Shown: in pieces, positions 1 through 7,125 of the stretch
Layout: the number at the start of each line of letters is the position of its first letter
Numbering within the stretch: the first letter of the stretch is position 1
Assembly (NCBI GenBank): GCA_913019905.1
Contig: CAJVZD010000005.1
Span: 1-64,000 of the forward strand
DNA: 64,000 nt
Direction of reading: 5' to 3'
DNA from: an uncultured Cellvibrionales bacterium
Lineage (GTDB): Bacteria > Pseudomonadota > Gammaproteobacteria > Pseudomonadales > Dasaniaceae
Translations under genes and position numbers: made by a program
Notes under the pieces: generated by a model
What the model was told of the DNA's origin: nothing
Seen by the model: only the letters and a program-made list of their open reading frames with translations
Databases searched by the model: none

Positions 1-308
1 CACCAGTAATTCAGTTGTTCATCGTTGAGTAGCACAGGTTGTGTGAATAGAAAGACGGTTGGCGCAAATGGTGCATTAAACCCATACGGTTAAGTGCCGT
101 TTAGTCTGGTGCCACATTTCTGCCACCCAGTACGATGACCAGTGACAATCTGTAGCCCTGACGTCGCGAGTCGTTGCATCACAGCTGACAGTTGATGATC
201 ATCGTTTTGGTAGTTGCGCAAGTCCGACGCACGATTGATATAGTCGATTATCGTGATTTGACTATAGACGAAGAGTTTAAGCAACTTTGCAGGTGAATAG
301 TTCGTCAT
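1..308 (-). pseudogene. Nonsense-interrupted reading frame running off the left edge
   Basis: On the minus strand an ATG at 308 opens 72 codons that end in TAA at 92-90. The same frame then stays open for 29 more codons to the window edge and still reads like ordinary protein (PYGFNAPFAPTVFLF, NDEQLNYW). The simplest reading is one gene cut by an in-frame stop, either a real nonsense mutation or a base error. The N-terminal part (MTNYSPAKLLKLF...) is mixed hydrophobic and polar, with no signal peptide and no family I recognise. There is no strong ribosome binding site before 308. Alternatives are a real 72-residue protein followed by a separate downstream gene, or chance openness of the last 29 codons. 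Confidence 0.4.
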
Positions 309-483
309 CCAAAATTAACTGAACGAAAAATTATGGCGGATTTATTGAGAAAGAAATATTAGTCAAATCGCTTCAGATGCTTGGCAATCACAGATGGACT
401 ATTAGTGAAAAGACAGCTGGAAGATAGATCCCGATGCCACTTATTAACTAACACAATAGCTAGTTCTAATCTCATAAGTAAGG

Positions 484-520
484 TGTCAATAAAGCTACTT
501 CAGTGACAGCTTTATTGACA
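484..520. repeat. 13-bp perfect inverted repeat, possible terminator hairpin
   Basis: TGTCAATAAAGCT at 484-496 is the exact reverse complement of 508-520, with an 11-base loop. It lies just beyond the stop codon of the minus-strand PEP-CTERM gene, where a terminator would be expected. There is no run of T after the hairpin on the minus strand, so a classical intrinsic terminator is not established. Confidence 0.45.
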
Positions 521-537
521 AAAACGAACTGATACTT

Positions 538-1305
538 TTACGAGGCTTTTTTCTTTCTTGAAAAACTCAAGCCTGCTAAGCCAAGACCTAGAAGAACAAG
601 AGAGGATGGTTCTGGAACAGGATTGCCGATGTCAATATCTCCTCTTTCACCGAAGCGAATATTATCGACTGCGAACCCAGCAGGTTCCGCGCCCACTAAA
701 TCCAAAAATACTCCGGCTATTCCTACGTCATCACTTACGAGGCCTAAAAACTCGATTCCTAGGGCGTCGTTAGATACCGACCCAAGCAACGTTCCGTCCC
801 GAGCAAAAGCGGTGATAGCAGTTGAAGACGGCGCGTCGAAAAATCCGCCGTCGAAGCCAACGCCAAACTGATCGATGTCGAAGAGTATTGCGATACCTCC
901 ATTGTAAATGGGTGTGCCTGATAGAACTGGCGAAGTTGGATTGGCACCATCAGCTGCGATAAATGTATCTGGGGACGCAGCGTCAAGTGATAGAGGCCCT
1001 GTCGGGCTTCCGACTATGCAGGCCGATGGTGCGGCCCCTGGGCAGTCAACTCCTGGTGTGCCGCTCAACGATTGTCCGGTGAACCAACCGTCGAAGGTAA
1101 CCGTTGGATCGCCTGCTGCTCCACCATAGGCTCCTGGGGCGTAAGTAGGATTGGCCGTACCTAGCGCAAATTCAGAAAATGTGATTAGGCCTGCCCCTGC
1201 AAGAAAATCAACTTCAGCGACTCTGATAATAGCAGCGTTGAGCGAAAAAGAAGAAGCCGTTAAAACTACTCCCGCAAGTGCGGTTGAAAAATTTGTTGAA
1301 TGCAT
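538..1305 (-). CDS. PEP-CTERM sorting domain-containing exported protein
   Basis: This 255-residue protein has an N-terminal signal peptide (hydrophobic core about residues 8-24, ending near LNAA). Its C-terminal tripartite tail is VPEPSSL, then a Leu/Gly/Ala membrane stretch, then RKKKAS. That tail is the PEP-CTERM signal recognised by exosortase (EpsH family), which cleaves and anchors exopolysaccharide-associated surface proteins. The middle is low in Cys and Lys, rich in Gly, Asp, Phe and Ala, and carries one likely disulfide (VDCPGAAPSACIV). The start is supported by GAGGG before ATG 1305. No exosortase or polysaccharide gene is nearby, so the processing enzyme must lie elsewhere. The mature function is unknown. 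Confidence 0.88.
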   Translation of the reverse strand: MHSTNFSTALAGVVLTASSFSLNAAIIRVAEVDFLAGAGLITFSEFALGTANPTYAPGAYGGAAGDPTVTFDGWFTGQSLSGTPGVDCPGAAPSACIVGSPTGPLSLDAASPDTFIAADGANPTSPVLSGTPIYNGGIAILFDIDQFGVGFDGGFFDAPSSTAITAFARDGTLLGSVSNDALGIEFLGLVSDDVGIAGVFLDLVGAEPAGFAVDNIRFGERGDIDIGNPVPEPSSLVLLGLGLAGLSFSRKKKAS

Positions 1306-1751
1306 TATTAATCCCTCTGTCTGCGAAAAAAATTTACGATATCCATTTTTTCATGTTTTTATCACACTAAATCTCCAGAAAACTCCTTCTTTTGTACTCC
1401 TTATATATCAACAGGTTTTAATGGTTTGACTGTTAAGTCAAGAATATTATTTCAGATACTTCTCTTTTCTTACCAGTCGATACTGCATGATTTGTGCCTG
1501 ATTTTTTATGGCATTGAAATATAAGAGGATTTAAGTTTTCGAGATAGGATAAATAAATATTGTGTAAAGAATCTCGACATTAGTATTACGTTAGATAACT
1601 TTTAGGAATATTGGAGGCTGATAGATAGACCGGTATTTTATAAACGTAAAGAATAATACGTTTTCCATTGGATGCTTTTTTGCGACGAAAGGCTTTAAAA
1701 TTTCGGGAAATTATTCCATTGAGTTGTTCGAAGGGATGGTGATCGTAGTTT
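1306..1751. other. Intergenic, AT-rich; no supported gene
   Basis: This spacer holds the promoter region of the minus-strand PEP-CTERM gene and runs into the ghost gene at 1752. A 61-codon minus-strand frame (1586-1771) and an antisense plus-strand frame can be read but have no convincing ribosome site or family match. The decayed N-terminus of the ghost gene probably lies in the last hundred bases. Confidence 0.4.
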
Positions 1752-2054
1752 TTCTCAGGAAACAAAATCAAGATATTTTTTGATGCTATGGATGAAATTG
1801 TCGATAAACATTAGAGTGACTTACGACTTTGGGATAACAGTAGCGGTGTAAATTTAACTACGGCAGAGATAAAAGAAGTTTCCGAATACGCTAAATAGAA
1901 ATTTTTATGCTCAGGGCGAACAGCAATTGTCGCGCCGACTGATCTCGAATTTGGAATTGCAAGATTGGATGATGTCTATCGTGCAGATGATGTTATAAAA
2001 CAGCAAGTATTTCGTAAAAAACGAGAAGCTTTGTAATGGCTTAAAGAAGAATAA
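1752..2054 (+). pseudogene. Ghost gene with three in-frame stops (STAS/DUF-like small protein)
   Basis: One continuous plus-strand frame reads as a believable protein broken only by stops: FFSGNKIKIFFDAMDEIVDKH, stop TAG 1812, SDLRLWDNSSGVNLTTAEI and EVSEYAK, stop TAG 1896, GRTAIVAPTDLEFGIARL then RADDVIKQQVF and REAL, stop TAA 2034, WLKEE, stop TAA 2052. No frameshift is needed across about 300 bases. The pattern 'FSG...DAMDEIV...GRTAIVAPTDLEFG.AR' resembles small bacterial proteins of about 130 residues with a STAS-like fold; that family assignment is from memory and tentative. CAG or GAG to TAG and GAA to TAA single changes would explain all three stops. The N-terminal 20-30 codons cannot be traced. 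The other genes here use the standard code, so recoding is unlikely. Confidence 0.7.
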
Positions 2055-2393
2055 TCAACGAGGCATTCAGAAGAAATTTTATTCGTTTGTTTGATTTGGT
2101 CTTGGGAAAGCGTCATGGTTCGCGTCCATTTTCTCAAATCCTTGCATGATCATTCGTGATTATCTATATTTATGCTCGTTCTTTGCGCCATTGTTACATA
2201 TCGAAGGTATTGTTGGCGACGTTATTCTGTGTTGCCGTCACTTCCAGTGTTGGCAGTGCGATTGCCAGTTCCGTCTGTGGTGAAAACACGAGTAGGCGCA
2301 TCAATAGTCGCGATGCGTTCTGGTCATCTTTGGTGATCCCTCTCTTGCTGTTGCTTCCCTTGAAACTTTCTCCTTTGGGCGACCATTTTGGTC
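2055..2393. other. Intergenic; only a doubtful 85-codon frame
   Basis: A GTG-started plus-strand frame at 2156-2413 has a hydrophobic signal-like stretch, but it overlaps the end of the opposing gene at 2394, lacks a ribosome site and matches nothing I know. No RNA gene or terminator is clear. Confidence 0.3.
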
Positions 2394-2819
2394 TTACCCA
2401 TAAGTTGGTATAGCTTCAAGGTCAGGCTCGATGAACATCTTTCTGGCTTTATCGGAGAATAAACTGTCGTGCGTGTAGTGAGTCATCATAATCTGACTGT
2501 CTAACATTCCTGGGTTATTATTTATGAATTCATCTGCAGAGCTGAAAGCTTCGGAATTTTCCATAAAGTGCTTAACGGCGAGTATCCAGGCTTTCGTCAG
2601 TGTTTCATGATACTTGGATGATGGTTCAATATTGTTGTGTCGCAATAGGCGATTGAGAGCTTCTCGCACGAAACTTACTGAGTTTTCAGTGCTGTTCTCC
2701 GTCAAAGATACATAAGCTAAGCGCAGGTGCGAGCGATGATCGAAATCAGAAATAGGAAAGGTGCAGGTTTCAATCCGCTCTTTAAAATCTTTATCGTCCG
2801 ACGAAATAGCATGATTCAT
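2394..2819 (-). CDS. Conserved hypothetical protein (141 aa)
   Basis: This is a cytoplasmic, Asp/Glu/His-rich helical protein. The segments FDHRSHLRLAYVSL (about residues 26-39), KYHETLTKAWILAVKHFM (about 69-86) and a C-terminal FIEPDLEAIP are typical of a widespread uncharacterised proteobacterial family of this size. The conserved His residues in the first two could bind metal, but that is inference. The start ATG 2819 has GGGAGA eight bases upstream. The gene stands alone, with a promoter-like -35/-10 pair about 60 bases upstream. Confidence 0.75.
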   Translation of the reverse strand: MNHAISSDDKDFKERIETCTFPISDFDHRSHLRLAYVSLTENSTENSVSFVREALNRLLRHNNIEPSSKYHETLTKAWILAVKHFMENSEAFSSADEFINNNPGMLDSQIMMTHYTHDSLFSDKARKMFIEPDLEAIPTYG

Positions 2820-2876
2820 ATTTGTCTCCCAGAATTAGAGGGTCTAATGAGCTAGTTTGGGTTCAAGCGAAGAGCC

Positions 2877-2907
2877 AACATAAACCCTAAACCCATAGAC
2901 AGGTCAA
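2877..2907 (-). promoter_or_regulatory. Promoter-like pair with 19-bp spacer (MerR-type geometry)
   Basis: Read on the minus strand, TTGACC (2907-2902) and TATGTT (2882-2877) are separated by 19 bases. A 19-base spacer is the hallmark of promoters twisted into activity by MerR-family regulators. Dyad symmetry in the spacer is weak (only ACC/GGT at the ends), and no MerR gene is visible in the window. It would drive the gene starting at 2819. Confidence 0.3.
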
Positions 2908-3128
2908 GTTGTTTGAGAGACAAAAAGTGTCGTCGTTCTGATGCGCTAGCCGATCTTTACAATCGAAGTGCCGGTTCGGGAGAAGGTATCCACTACGCAA
3001 TTGAGAACGTTCACTTCCGCAGATCAGATGTGCTAGTCTGCTATCCAATTTGAATATAAAGTCGGGGCAGGACACGCTATGACGTTTAATGGCGGGATAG
3101 CGCTATCTCAATTGAGGAGTATTTCACT

Positions 3129-3437
3129 ATGTTAGAACTTCGACCTAATTGCGAGGCTTGCGATCGCGATCTCCCGCCAGATTGCACCGACGCTTGCATT
3201 TGTACGTATGAATGCACTTTTTGCTATGACTGCGTCAGTCATAGGCTTATGAACGTTTGCCCAAATTGTGGTGGGGGTTTCACTCCTCGTCCAATCCGCC
3301 CAAAAACAGAGTGGAGACCGGGAGTGAATTTATCACATCAGCCCGCATCAACAACAAGAGTTAATACTCAATATAGTCATTCGGAAATGAAATTGTTTTC
3401 TGATTCGGTCAATGTTATTGCACCGAAAAATCGATAG
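3129..3437 (+). CDS. DUF1272 domain-containing zinc-ribbon protein
   Basis: This protein has 102 residues. The first 60 match the DUF1272 pattern: MLELRPNCEACDRDLPPD, then CICTYECTFCYDC and VCPNCGGGF followed by RPIRP. Eight or more Cys in CxxC-type pairs indicate two structural zinc sites. The last 40 residues (after WRPGVNLSH) are a Ser/Thr/Asn-rich tail not needed for the domain and probably disordered. GAGGAG precedes the start by ten bases. The family's function is unknown. A 9-bp tandem repeat begins seven bases after the stop. Confidence 0.88.
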   Translation: MLELRPNCEACDRDLPPDCTDACICTYECTFCYDCVSHRLMNVCPNCGGGFTPRPIRPKTEWRPGVNLSHQPASTTRVNTQYSHSEMKLFSDSVNVIAPKNR

Positions 3438-3443
3438 TCGTAA

Positions 3444-3479
3444 CGTATTGAACGTATTGAACGTATTGAACGTAATGAA
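3444..3479. repeat. Tandem repeat, 9 bp x 4
   Basis: CGTATTGAA occurs at 3444-3452, 3453-3461 and 3462-3470, followed by CGTAATGAA at 3471-3479 with one mismatch. It lies in the spacer after the DUF1272 gene. The rest of 3480-3806 shows nothing I can support. Confidence 0.95.
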
Positions 3480-3806
3480 TTACAGTAGCTAGGCACTGTA
3501 CTGGGCGACGTTCATACGGTGTGCCATTGTAAAAACGGTTAGCGCCTTTTTAAGGGATGTATTTAAAAGAGTAGGCGCCGGGGGATAAGTATCTAAGCGG
3601 GGCCAGGCGCCCGTTTATTGACTTCTGACACATCAAAAATCGAAAGAAAGGTTAGAAAATGAATGCTGGCTTAAAGTCTAGGGTCATTGACGTTTGTAAT
3701 AATGGGTGGCATTGAAGGATTATGGTGTAGGTCATTTTTTTTTGCAATTTTTGCCAACAAAAATGATGAGCCCGAGGTACTTATCCAGGTAGCATCGTGG
3801 TGAGAA

Positions 3807-3929
3807 ATGACTCACAAGCTCGATCACTTTGAAAAAGCCATGAAAATTAGAGGTATCATCGAAGATGATCTCTATTCGGTGCGCAGGAAAGGATACGATA
3901 GTGATTGGCCGCAAGGCGAAATAATCTAA
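3807..3929 (+). CDS. Possible 40-residue small protein or gene remnant
   Basis: ATG 3807 opens 40 codons to TAA 3927. The peptide (MTHKLDHFEKAMKIRGII, then DDLYSVRRKGYDSDWPQGEII) has balanced, soluble, protein-like composition, and GGTGAG lies just upstream. It sits alone about 50 bases before the VOC gene. It may be a real small protein, the N-terminal stub of a lost gene, or chance. No family is recognised. Confidence 0.3.
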   Translation: MTHKLDHFEKAMKIRGIIEDDLYSVRRKGYDSDWPQGEII

Positions 3930-3982
3930 TATTCTGTAAAGCTGTTCGCTATGCAGCCGGGTAAATAAATTGGGGACAAAAT

Positions 3983-4414
3983 ATGAATGTTCAACAACCA
4001 GCTCTGCTCGGACTCTATCTTTTTACAGATGATTTGTCCGAGACACTAAAGTTTTATGAGTTTCTCGGATTCAAAATCGAGCGTGTCAGCCCCATGTTTG
4101 CCCGGGTATCCTGGGACAGTGGGATCGTTATCGAGTTCGGTACGGCTGAACTTACAAATAGCTACGACCCCGGCTGGGAGCCTCCACGCTTACCGAGCAC
4201 TAGCACCATCAACTTTCAATTGCAGTCAAGATCGGCAGTCGACGATACTTTCAACAGTGCGATAGCAGCCGGTTATAAGGGCCACCTTGCTCCGTGCGAT
4301 CCGCTTTGGCAGGCGCGTTTCGCTATTCTATTAGACCCTAATGGAAATTATATTGGTCTGCATAGTCCCAGAAACACGGAGCTAGACAGAGAGCGAGAAA
4401 CTGGCATGGAGTAA
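3983..4414 (+). CDS. VOC family protein (glyoxalase/bleomycin-resistance fold)
   Basis: This 143-residue protein has the two betaalphabetabetabeta halves of the vicinal-oxygen-chelate superfamily: LGLYLFTDDLSETLKFYEFLGF at the N-terminus and FAILLDPNGNYIGLHSP at the C-terminus, where the DPxGN turn is characteristic. Such proteins are lyases, dioxygenases or antibiotic-binding proteins; the substrate cannot be told from sequence. GGGGA precedes ATG 3983. It is the first gene of the long plus-strand run of small enzymes. Confidence 0.85.
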   Translation: MNVQQPALLGLYLFTDDLSETLKFYEFLGFKIERVSPMFARVSWDSGIVIEFGTAELTNSYDPGWEPPRLPSTSTINFQLQSRSAVDDTFNSAIAAGYKGHLAPCDPLWQARFAILLDPNGNYIGLHSPRNTELDRERETGME

Positions 4415-4520
4415 CATTATGTTTAAAGCGCCATGCCAGCGGACTTGGCTCCAGTATTTTACCGGCGGTTACAGAGTTAATATCAATGGCGTAGGTAATC
4501 TAAACGGTTTTTACTGTTTC

Positions 4521-4526
4521 AGGAGG
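4521..4526 (+). promoter_or_regulatory. AGGAGG ribosome binding site deciding a non-ATG start
   Basis: A perfect AGGAGG lies eight bases before an in-frame ATT codon at 4535. The next conventional start in frame (GTG 4565) is 38 bases downstream, too far for this site. Just upstream, AAACGGT and ACTGTTT (6 of 7 pairs) could form a small hairpin. Confidence 0.65.
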
Positions 4527-4534
4527 GTTTAGAA

Positions 4535-5131
4535 ATTAAGTATCTTTGGGTAATTAGCTTTTTTGTGGTTTTGATTTGGTCGGGAATAAACCCGAAAGAT
4601 CAATTCACCTGGCTTCTTGAAGTGGCTCCCGCTTTGGTAGGCGGAGCACTGTTAGCAGTGACTTATAATTCTTTTCGGCTGACGACAATACTGTATGTTT
4701 TTATTCTTTTTCACTGCCTGATTTTAATGGTTGGTGGTCATTACACCTACGCAGAAGTCCCCTTGTTCGATGGTCTTTTTGGCGCCGAAAGAAACAACTA
4801 CGATAAAGTCGCTCACTTCTTTCAAGGTCTGGTTCCGGCGCTACTGGCAAGGGAGATTTTGATCCGCAAACATGTTGTCAATGGCGGCTTATGGCGCAGT
4901 TTCATGGTCGTTTCAATTTGTTTAGCCTTCAGTGCATTCTATGAACTGATTGAATGGTGGGTTGCTCTGGCCAGCGGTGAAGACGCCGAAGCGTTTCTTG
5001 GAACACAGGGCTATGTTTGGGATACGCAATCCGATATGGGCCTGGCCTTAGTCGGTGCAATATGCTCGTTGATCTTGCTATCATCAACTCACGATAAACA
5101 GTTGAAGGCTGTGACAAGTCAGACAGCGTAA
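4535..5131 (+). CDS. DUF2238 (YjdF-type) integral membrane protein, probable ATT start
   Basis: This is a predicted polytopic inner-membrane protein resembling E. coli YjdF. Its conserved family blocks are WSGINPKDQFTWLLEVAPA near the N-terminus, then YDKVAHFFQGLVPAL, then FYELIEWW and GTQGYVWDTQSDM. Acidic residues and His in the middle block are invariant in the family; the function is unknown. Starting at GTG 4565 would remove half of the first membrane helix that family members have before WSGINPKD. Starting at ATT 4535 restores it (KYLWVISFFVVLIW) and uses the strong AGGAGG, so I place the start at ATT. A mutated ATG is an alternative. Confidence 0.8.
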   Translation: MKYLWVISFFVVLIWSGINPKDQFTWLLEVAPALVGGALLAVTYNSFRLTTILYVFILFHCLILMVGGHYTYAEVPLFDGLFGAERNNYDKVAHFFQGLVPALLAREILIRKHVVNGGLWRSFMVVSICLAFSAFYELIEWWVALASGEDAEAFLGTQGYVWDTQSDMGLALVGAICSLILLSSTHDKQLKAVTSQTA

Positions 5132-5321
5132 ATACAGCGCGACCGGCATATAGGGCGATCGACATATAGGAAGAGTGAAATACAAAATATCAGCAATCCC
5201 TCTCGCTATGCGATGTAGCTCACTTAAAACCATAGTCGGTAACTACACAGGCAGCTGTAAGAATCAGTTATATAGGTGCAGTGAGAAAATGACGCAGCCA
5301 AAAATATGCAGTTATAAAAAA

Positions 5322-5361
5322 ATAGTCATAAAAACATAGTCATAAAAACATAGTCATAAAA
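5322..5361. repeat. Tandem repeat, 14 bp x 2.9
   Basis: ATAGTCATAAAAAC occurs at 5322-5335 and 5336-5349, and a shortened copy occurs at 5350-5361. The array ends two bases before the GTG start of the next gene, so it occupies the ribosome-binding and core promoter position. Confidence 0.95.
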
Positions 5362-5362
5362 G

Positions 5363-6328
5363 GTGCGGTCTATTAATAGTGATGTGAAGGACTCTTTGCA
5401 CGACGACGAGATCTCTATCGACATAGCTATGGTCCGAAAGCTTGTGGATAGTGAATTTCCACATTATGCCAATTTGTCTCTTAGCAGGCTCGGTGAATCC
5501 GGTTCATCTAATGTCTTGTTTCGGCTGGGCAACAAGCTGTTGGTTCGGCTCCCGCGGCAGCCCGGAGGCGGTGTGGCTATCTGCAGTGAACATGAATGGA
5601 TGCCTAAGATCGGGTGCCATCTACCGGTCGCTGTACCAGACGTCATTGCGCTTGGTAAACCAGCTTTCGGTTTCGAGGAACATTGGTCAATTTTAAGTTG
5701 GCTTGAAGGTGAAAGGCCCATCTCTTACGTCCCAAATGAAGCCTGTCAGGACGACCGTTTATTACTCGCCGCGGACTTGGCTGACATGATCCTTGCTTTG
5801 CGCTCTGTTGATAGTTCGGGTGTCCTCAGTTTGAGAGGCCTGCGGCACTATCGCGGAGATTCTCTCAAGGCGTTTGACAAGCAAACCCGAAAGAATATCC
5901 AGCATTGCCGATCGATTAGAGGCCTCGACCTCGATTTCGACGCGGCGCTTGATGTCTGGGAGGATGCGCTGGATCTACCGGGAGCGTCGGAGGTGGGTTC
6001 GGATCGCTGGTATCATGCGGATTTGGTAGCGGAAAACTTGCTCCTGAAGGATGGTCGATTAACCGGCGTTCTCGATTTTGGCGGACTGGGAATCGGCGAT
6101 CCCACCATCGATTTACACGGTGCTTGGGAGTTGTTCGATCCTCTCGCCCGTGAAGTATTTAGAGAGCGGTTAGGGGTCGATGACGCCGAATGGTTGCGAG
6201 GGCGCGCATGGGCCTTAGCTATTTCGTTCGGAGCCTTCTCCTACTATTGGACAAAGATGCCCGGAAGGATTAGAGATAGGACAGCAATGGCGCGGTCTGT
6301 TCTCCTTGATGCTACTAGCTGTAGCTGA
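5363..6328 (+). CDS. Aminoglycoside phosphotransferase (APH)-family kinase
   Basis: This protein-kinase-fold small-molecule kinase of about 320 residues has a VRLPR Lys/Arg nucleotide-binding strand at about residues 60-65, the catalytic loop WYHADLVAENLLL (His, Asp, Asn at about 218-225), and the metal-binding DFGGLGIGDPTIDLHGAW. These are the APH/choline-kinase motifs. The true substrate is unknown, and environmental members often do not confer resistance. The start is uncertain: GTG 5363 abuts the tandem repeat and has only AAAAGG touching it. Internal codons GTG and ATG (AMVRKL) are alternatives. A weak stem of GCTAC/GTAGC plus T6 overlaps the stop and could be a terminator. Confidence 0.82.
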   Translation: MRSINSDVKDSLHDDEISIDIAMVRKLVDSEFPHYANLSLSRLGESGSSNVLFRLGNKLLVRLPRQPGGGVAICSEHEWMPKIGCHLPVAVPDVIALGKPAFGFEEHWSILSWLEGERPISYVPNEACQDDRLLLAADLADMILALRSVDSSGVLSLRGLRHYRGDSLKAFDKQTRKNIQHCRSIRGLDLDFDAALDVWEDALDLPGASEVGSDRWYHADLVAENLLLKDGRLTGVLDFGGLGIGDPTIDLHGAWELFDPLAREVFRERLGVDDAEWLRGRAWALAISFGAFSYYWTKMPGRIRDRTAMARSVLLDATSCS

Positions 6329-6380
6329 TTTTTTGGAATATGGGTCTATTGGTGCTAGCGGCTCGTAGCTGATATCTGTC

Positions 6381-6398
6381 ATTAACATTAACATTAAC
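6381..6398. repeat. Tandem repeat, 6 bp x 3
   Basis: ATTAAC is repeated three times in the spacer between the APH-like kinase and the RidA-like gene. No other signal is clear in this spacer apart from the ribosome site of the next gene. Confidence 0.85.
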
Positions 6399-6539
6399 AA
6401 GCATACATGCACTTCGGGTTGAGGTGTATTACATTACGAACCGGCAGAGCCGTACATTCCGTTTACCCGGATCGACTATTTTCCCGGGTAGGTTATTTGT
6501 TGGTTGCCTAACGGTGCGTTTTAATCGCAGAGGAATCGT

Positions 6540-6920
6540 ATGAAAAAAATCGTGAGTTCTGGATCTCATTTAGAAGGGCCCATTGGATTTTCCCGTGCCT
6601 GCAGGATTGGAGATCATATTGCTGTCGCTGGAACCGCACCGATGAAAGACGGAGAAACGGTGTTTGAGGGCGATGTCTACAACCAGACAAAATACTGTTT
6701 GGAACTTTCTACCCGCGCGATTGAAGAAGCAGGCGGAAGTATAGAAGATGTTATTAGAACTCGAATTTTATTGATCGATATAGAAGGATGGGAAGATGCA
6801 GCAAAAGCACATGGCGAATTTTTCTCAGATATAAAACCGGCCTGTACGTTTGTCGAAGTGAAGGGTTTTATCGATCCCGACTGGTTGGTCGAAACGGAAA
6901 TTGATTGCGTATTGTCGTAG
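6540..6920 (+). CDS. RidA/YjgF/UK114-family protein lacking the catalytic Arg
   Basis: This 126-residue protein spans the whole Rid fold (AVAGTAP, then NQTKYCLELSTRAIEEAGGS). The classic RidA enamine/imine deaminase has Arg in a P-A-R-[ST]-x-V segment; here the aligned segment reads PACTFVEV (about residues 100-107), so Arg is replaced by Cys. The downstream acidic residues (VETEIDCV) are kept. This places it with the Arg-less Rid subgroups of unknown or different chemistry. AGAGGA sits seven bases before ATG 6540. The gene is monocistronic. Confidence 0.87.
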   Translation: MKKIVSSGSHLEGPIGFSRACRIGDHIAVAGTAPMKDGETVFEGDVYNQTKYCLELSTRAIEEAGGSIEDVIRTRILLIDIEGWEDAAKAHGEFFSDIKPACTFVEVKGFIDPDWLVETEIDCVLS

Positions 6921-7125
6921 AACGATCAGAGTCCACGTGTGAAACTGCTAGGAATTTTTTGACCGCGTAAAGCACAGAGAAGACTGCGTGCATTCCGTTT
7001 CTTGCTGCGAAATTTAATGAACGTTTTGCTCGGTGGCAACAGTGAGATCCGCTATGATTTAGCGTTTGTGACTGCTTTCACCTTCAGCCATTGCGTAAAC
7101 GCGATCTAAACATTGGAGTAAGCTG

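Noticed and set aside
1586-1771. 61-codon minus-strand frame, faintly transposase-like
   Set aside because: It overlaps the ghost gene on the other strand and has no ribosome site or convincing family signature.
1812-2036. Stop-codon recoding in the ghost gene
   Set aside because: TAG and TAA end normal genes throughout the window, so reassignment is not plausible.
2156-2413. 85-codon plus-strand frame with signal-like stretch
   Set aside because: It overlaps the 3-prime end of a well-supported opposing gene, has no ribosome site and arbitrary composition.
4500-4535. yjdF riboswitch before the DUF2238 gene
   Set aside because: That riboswitch belongs to the unrelated Firmicutes yjdF family; only a small weak hairpin is visible here.
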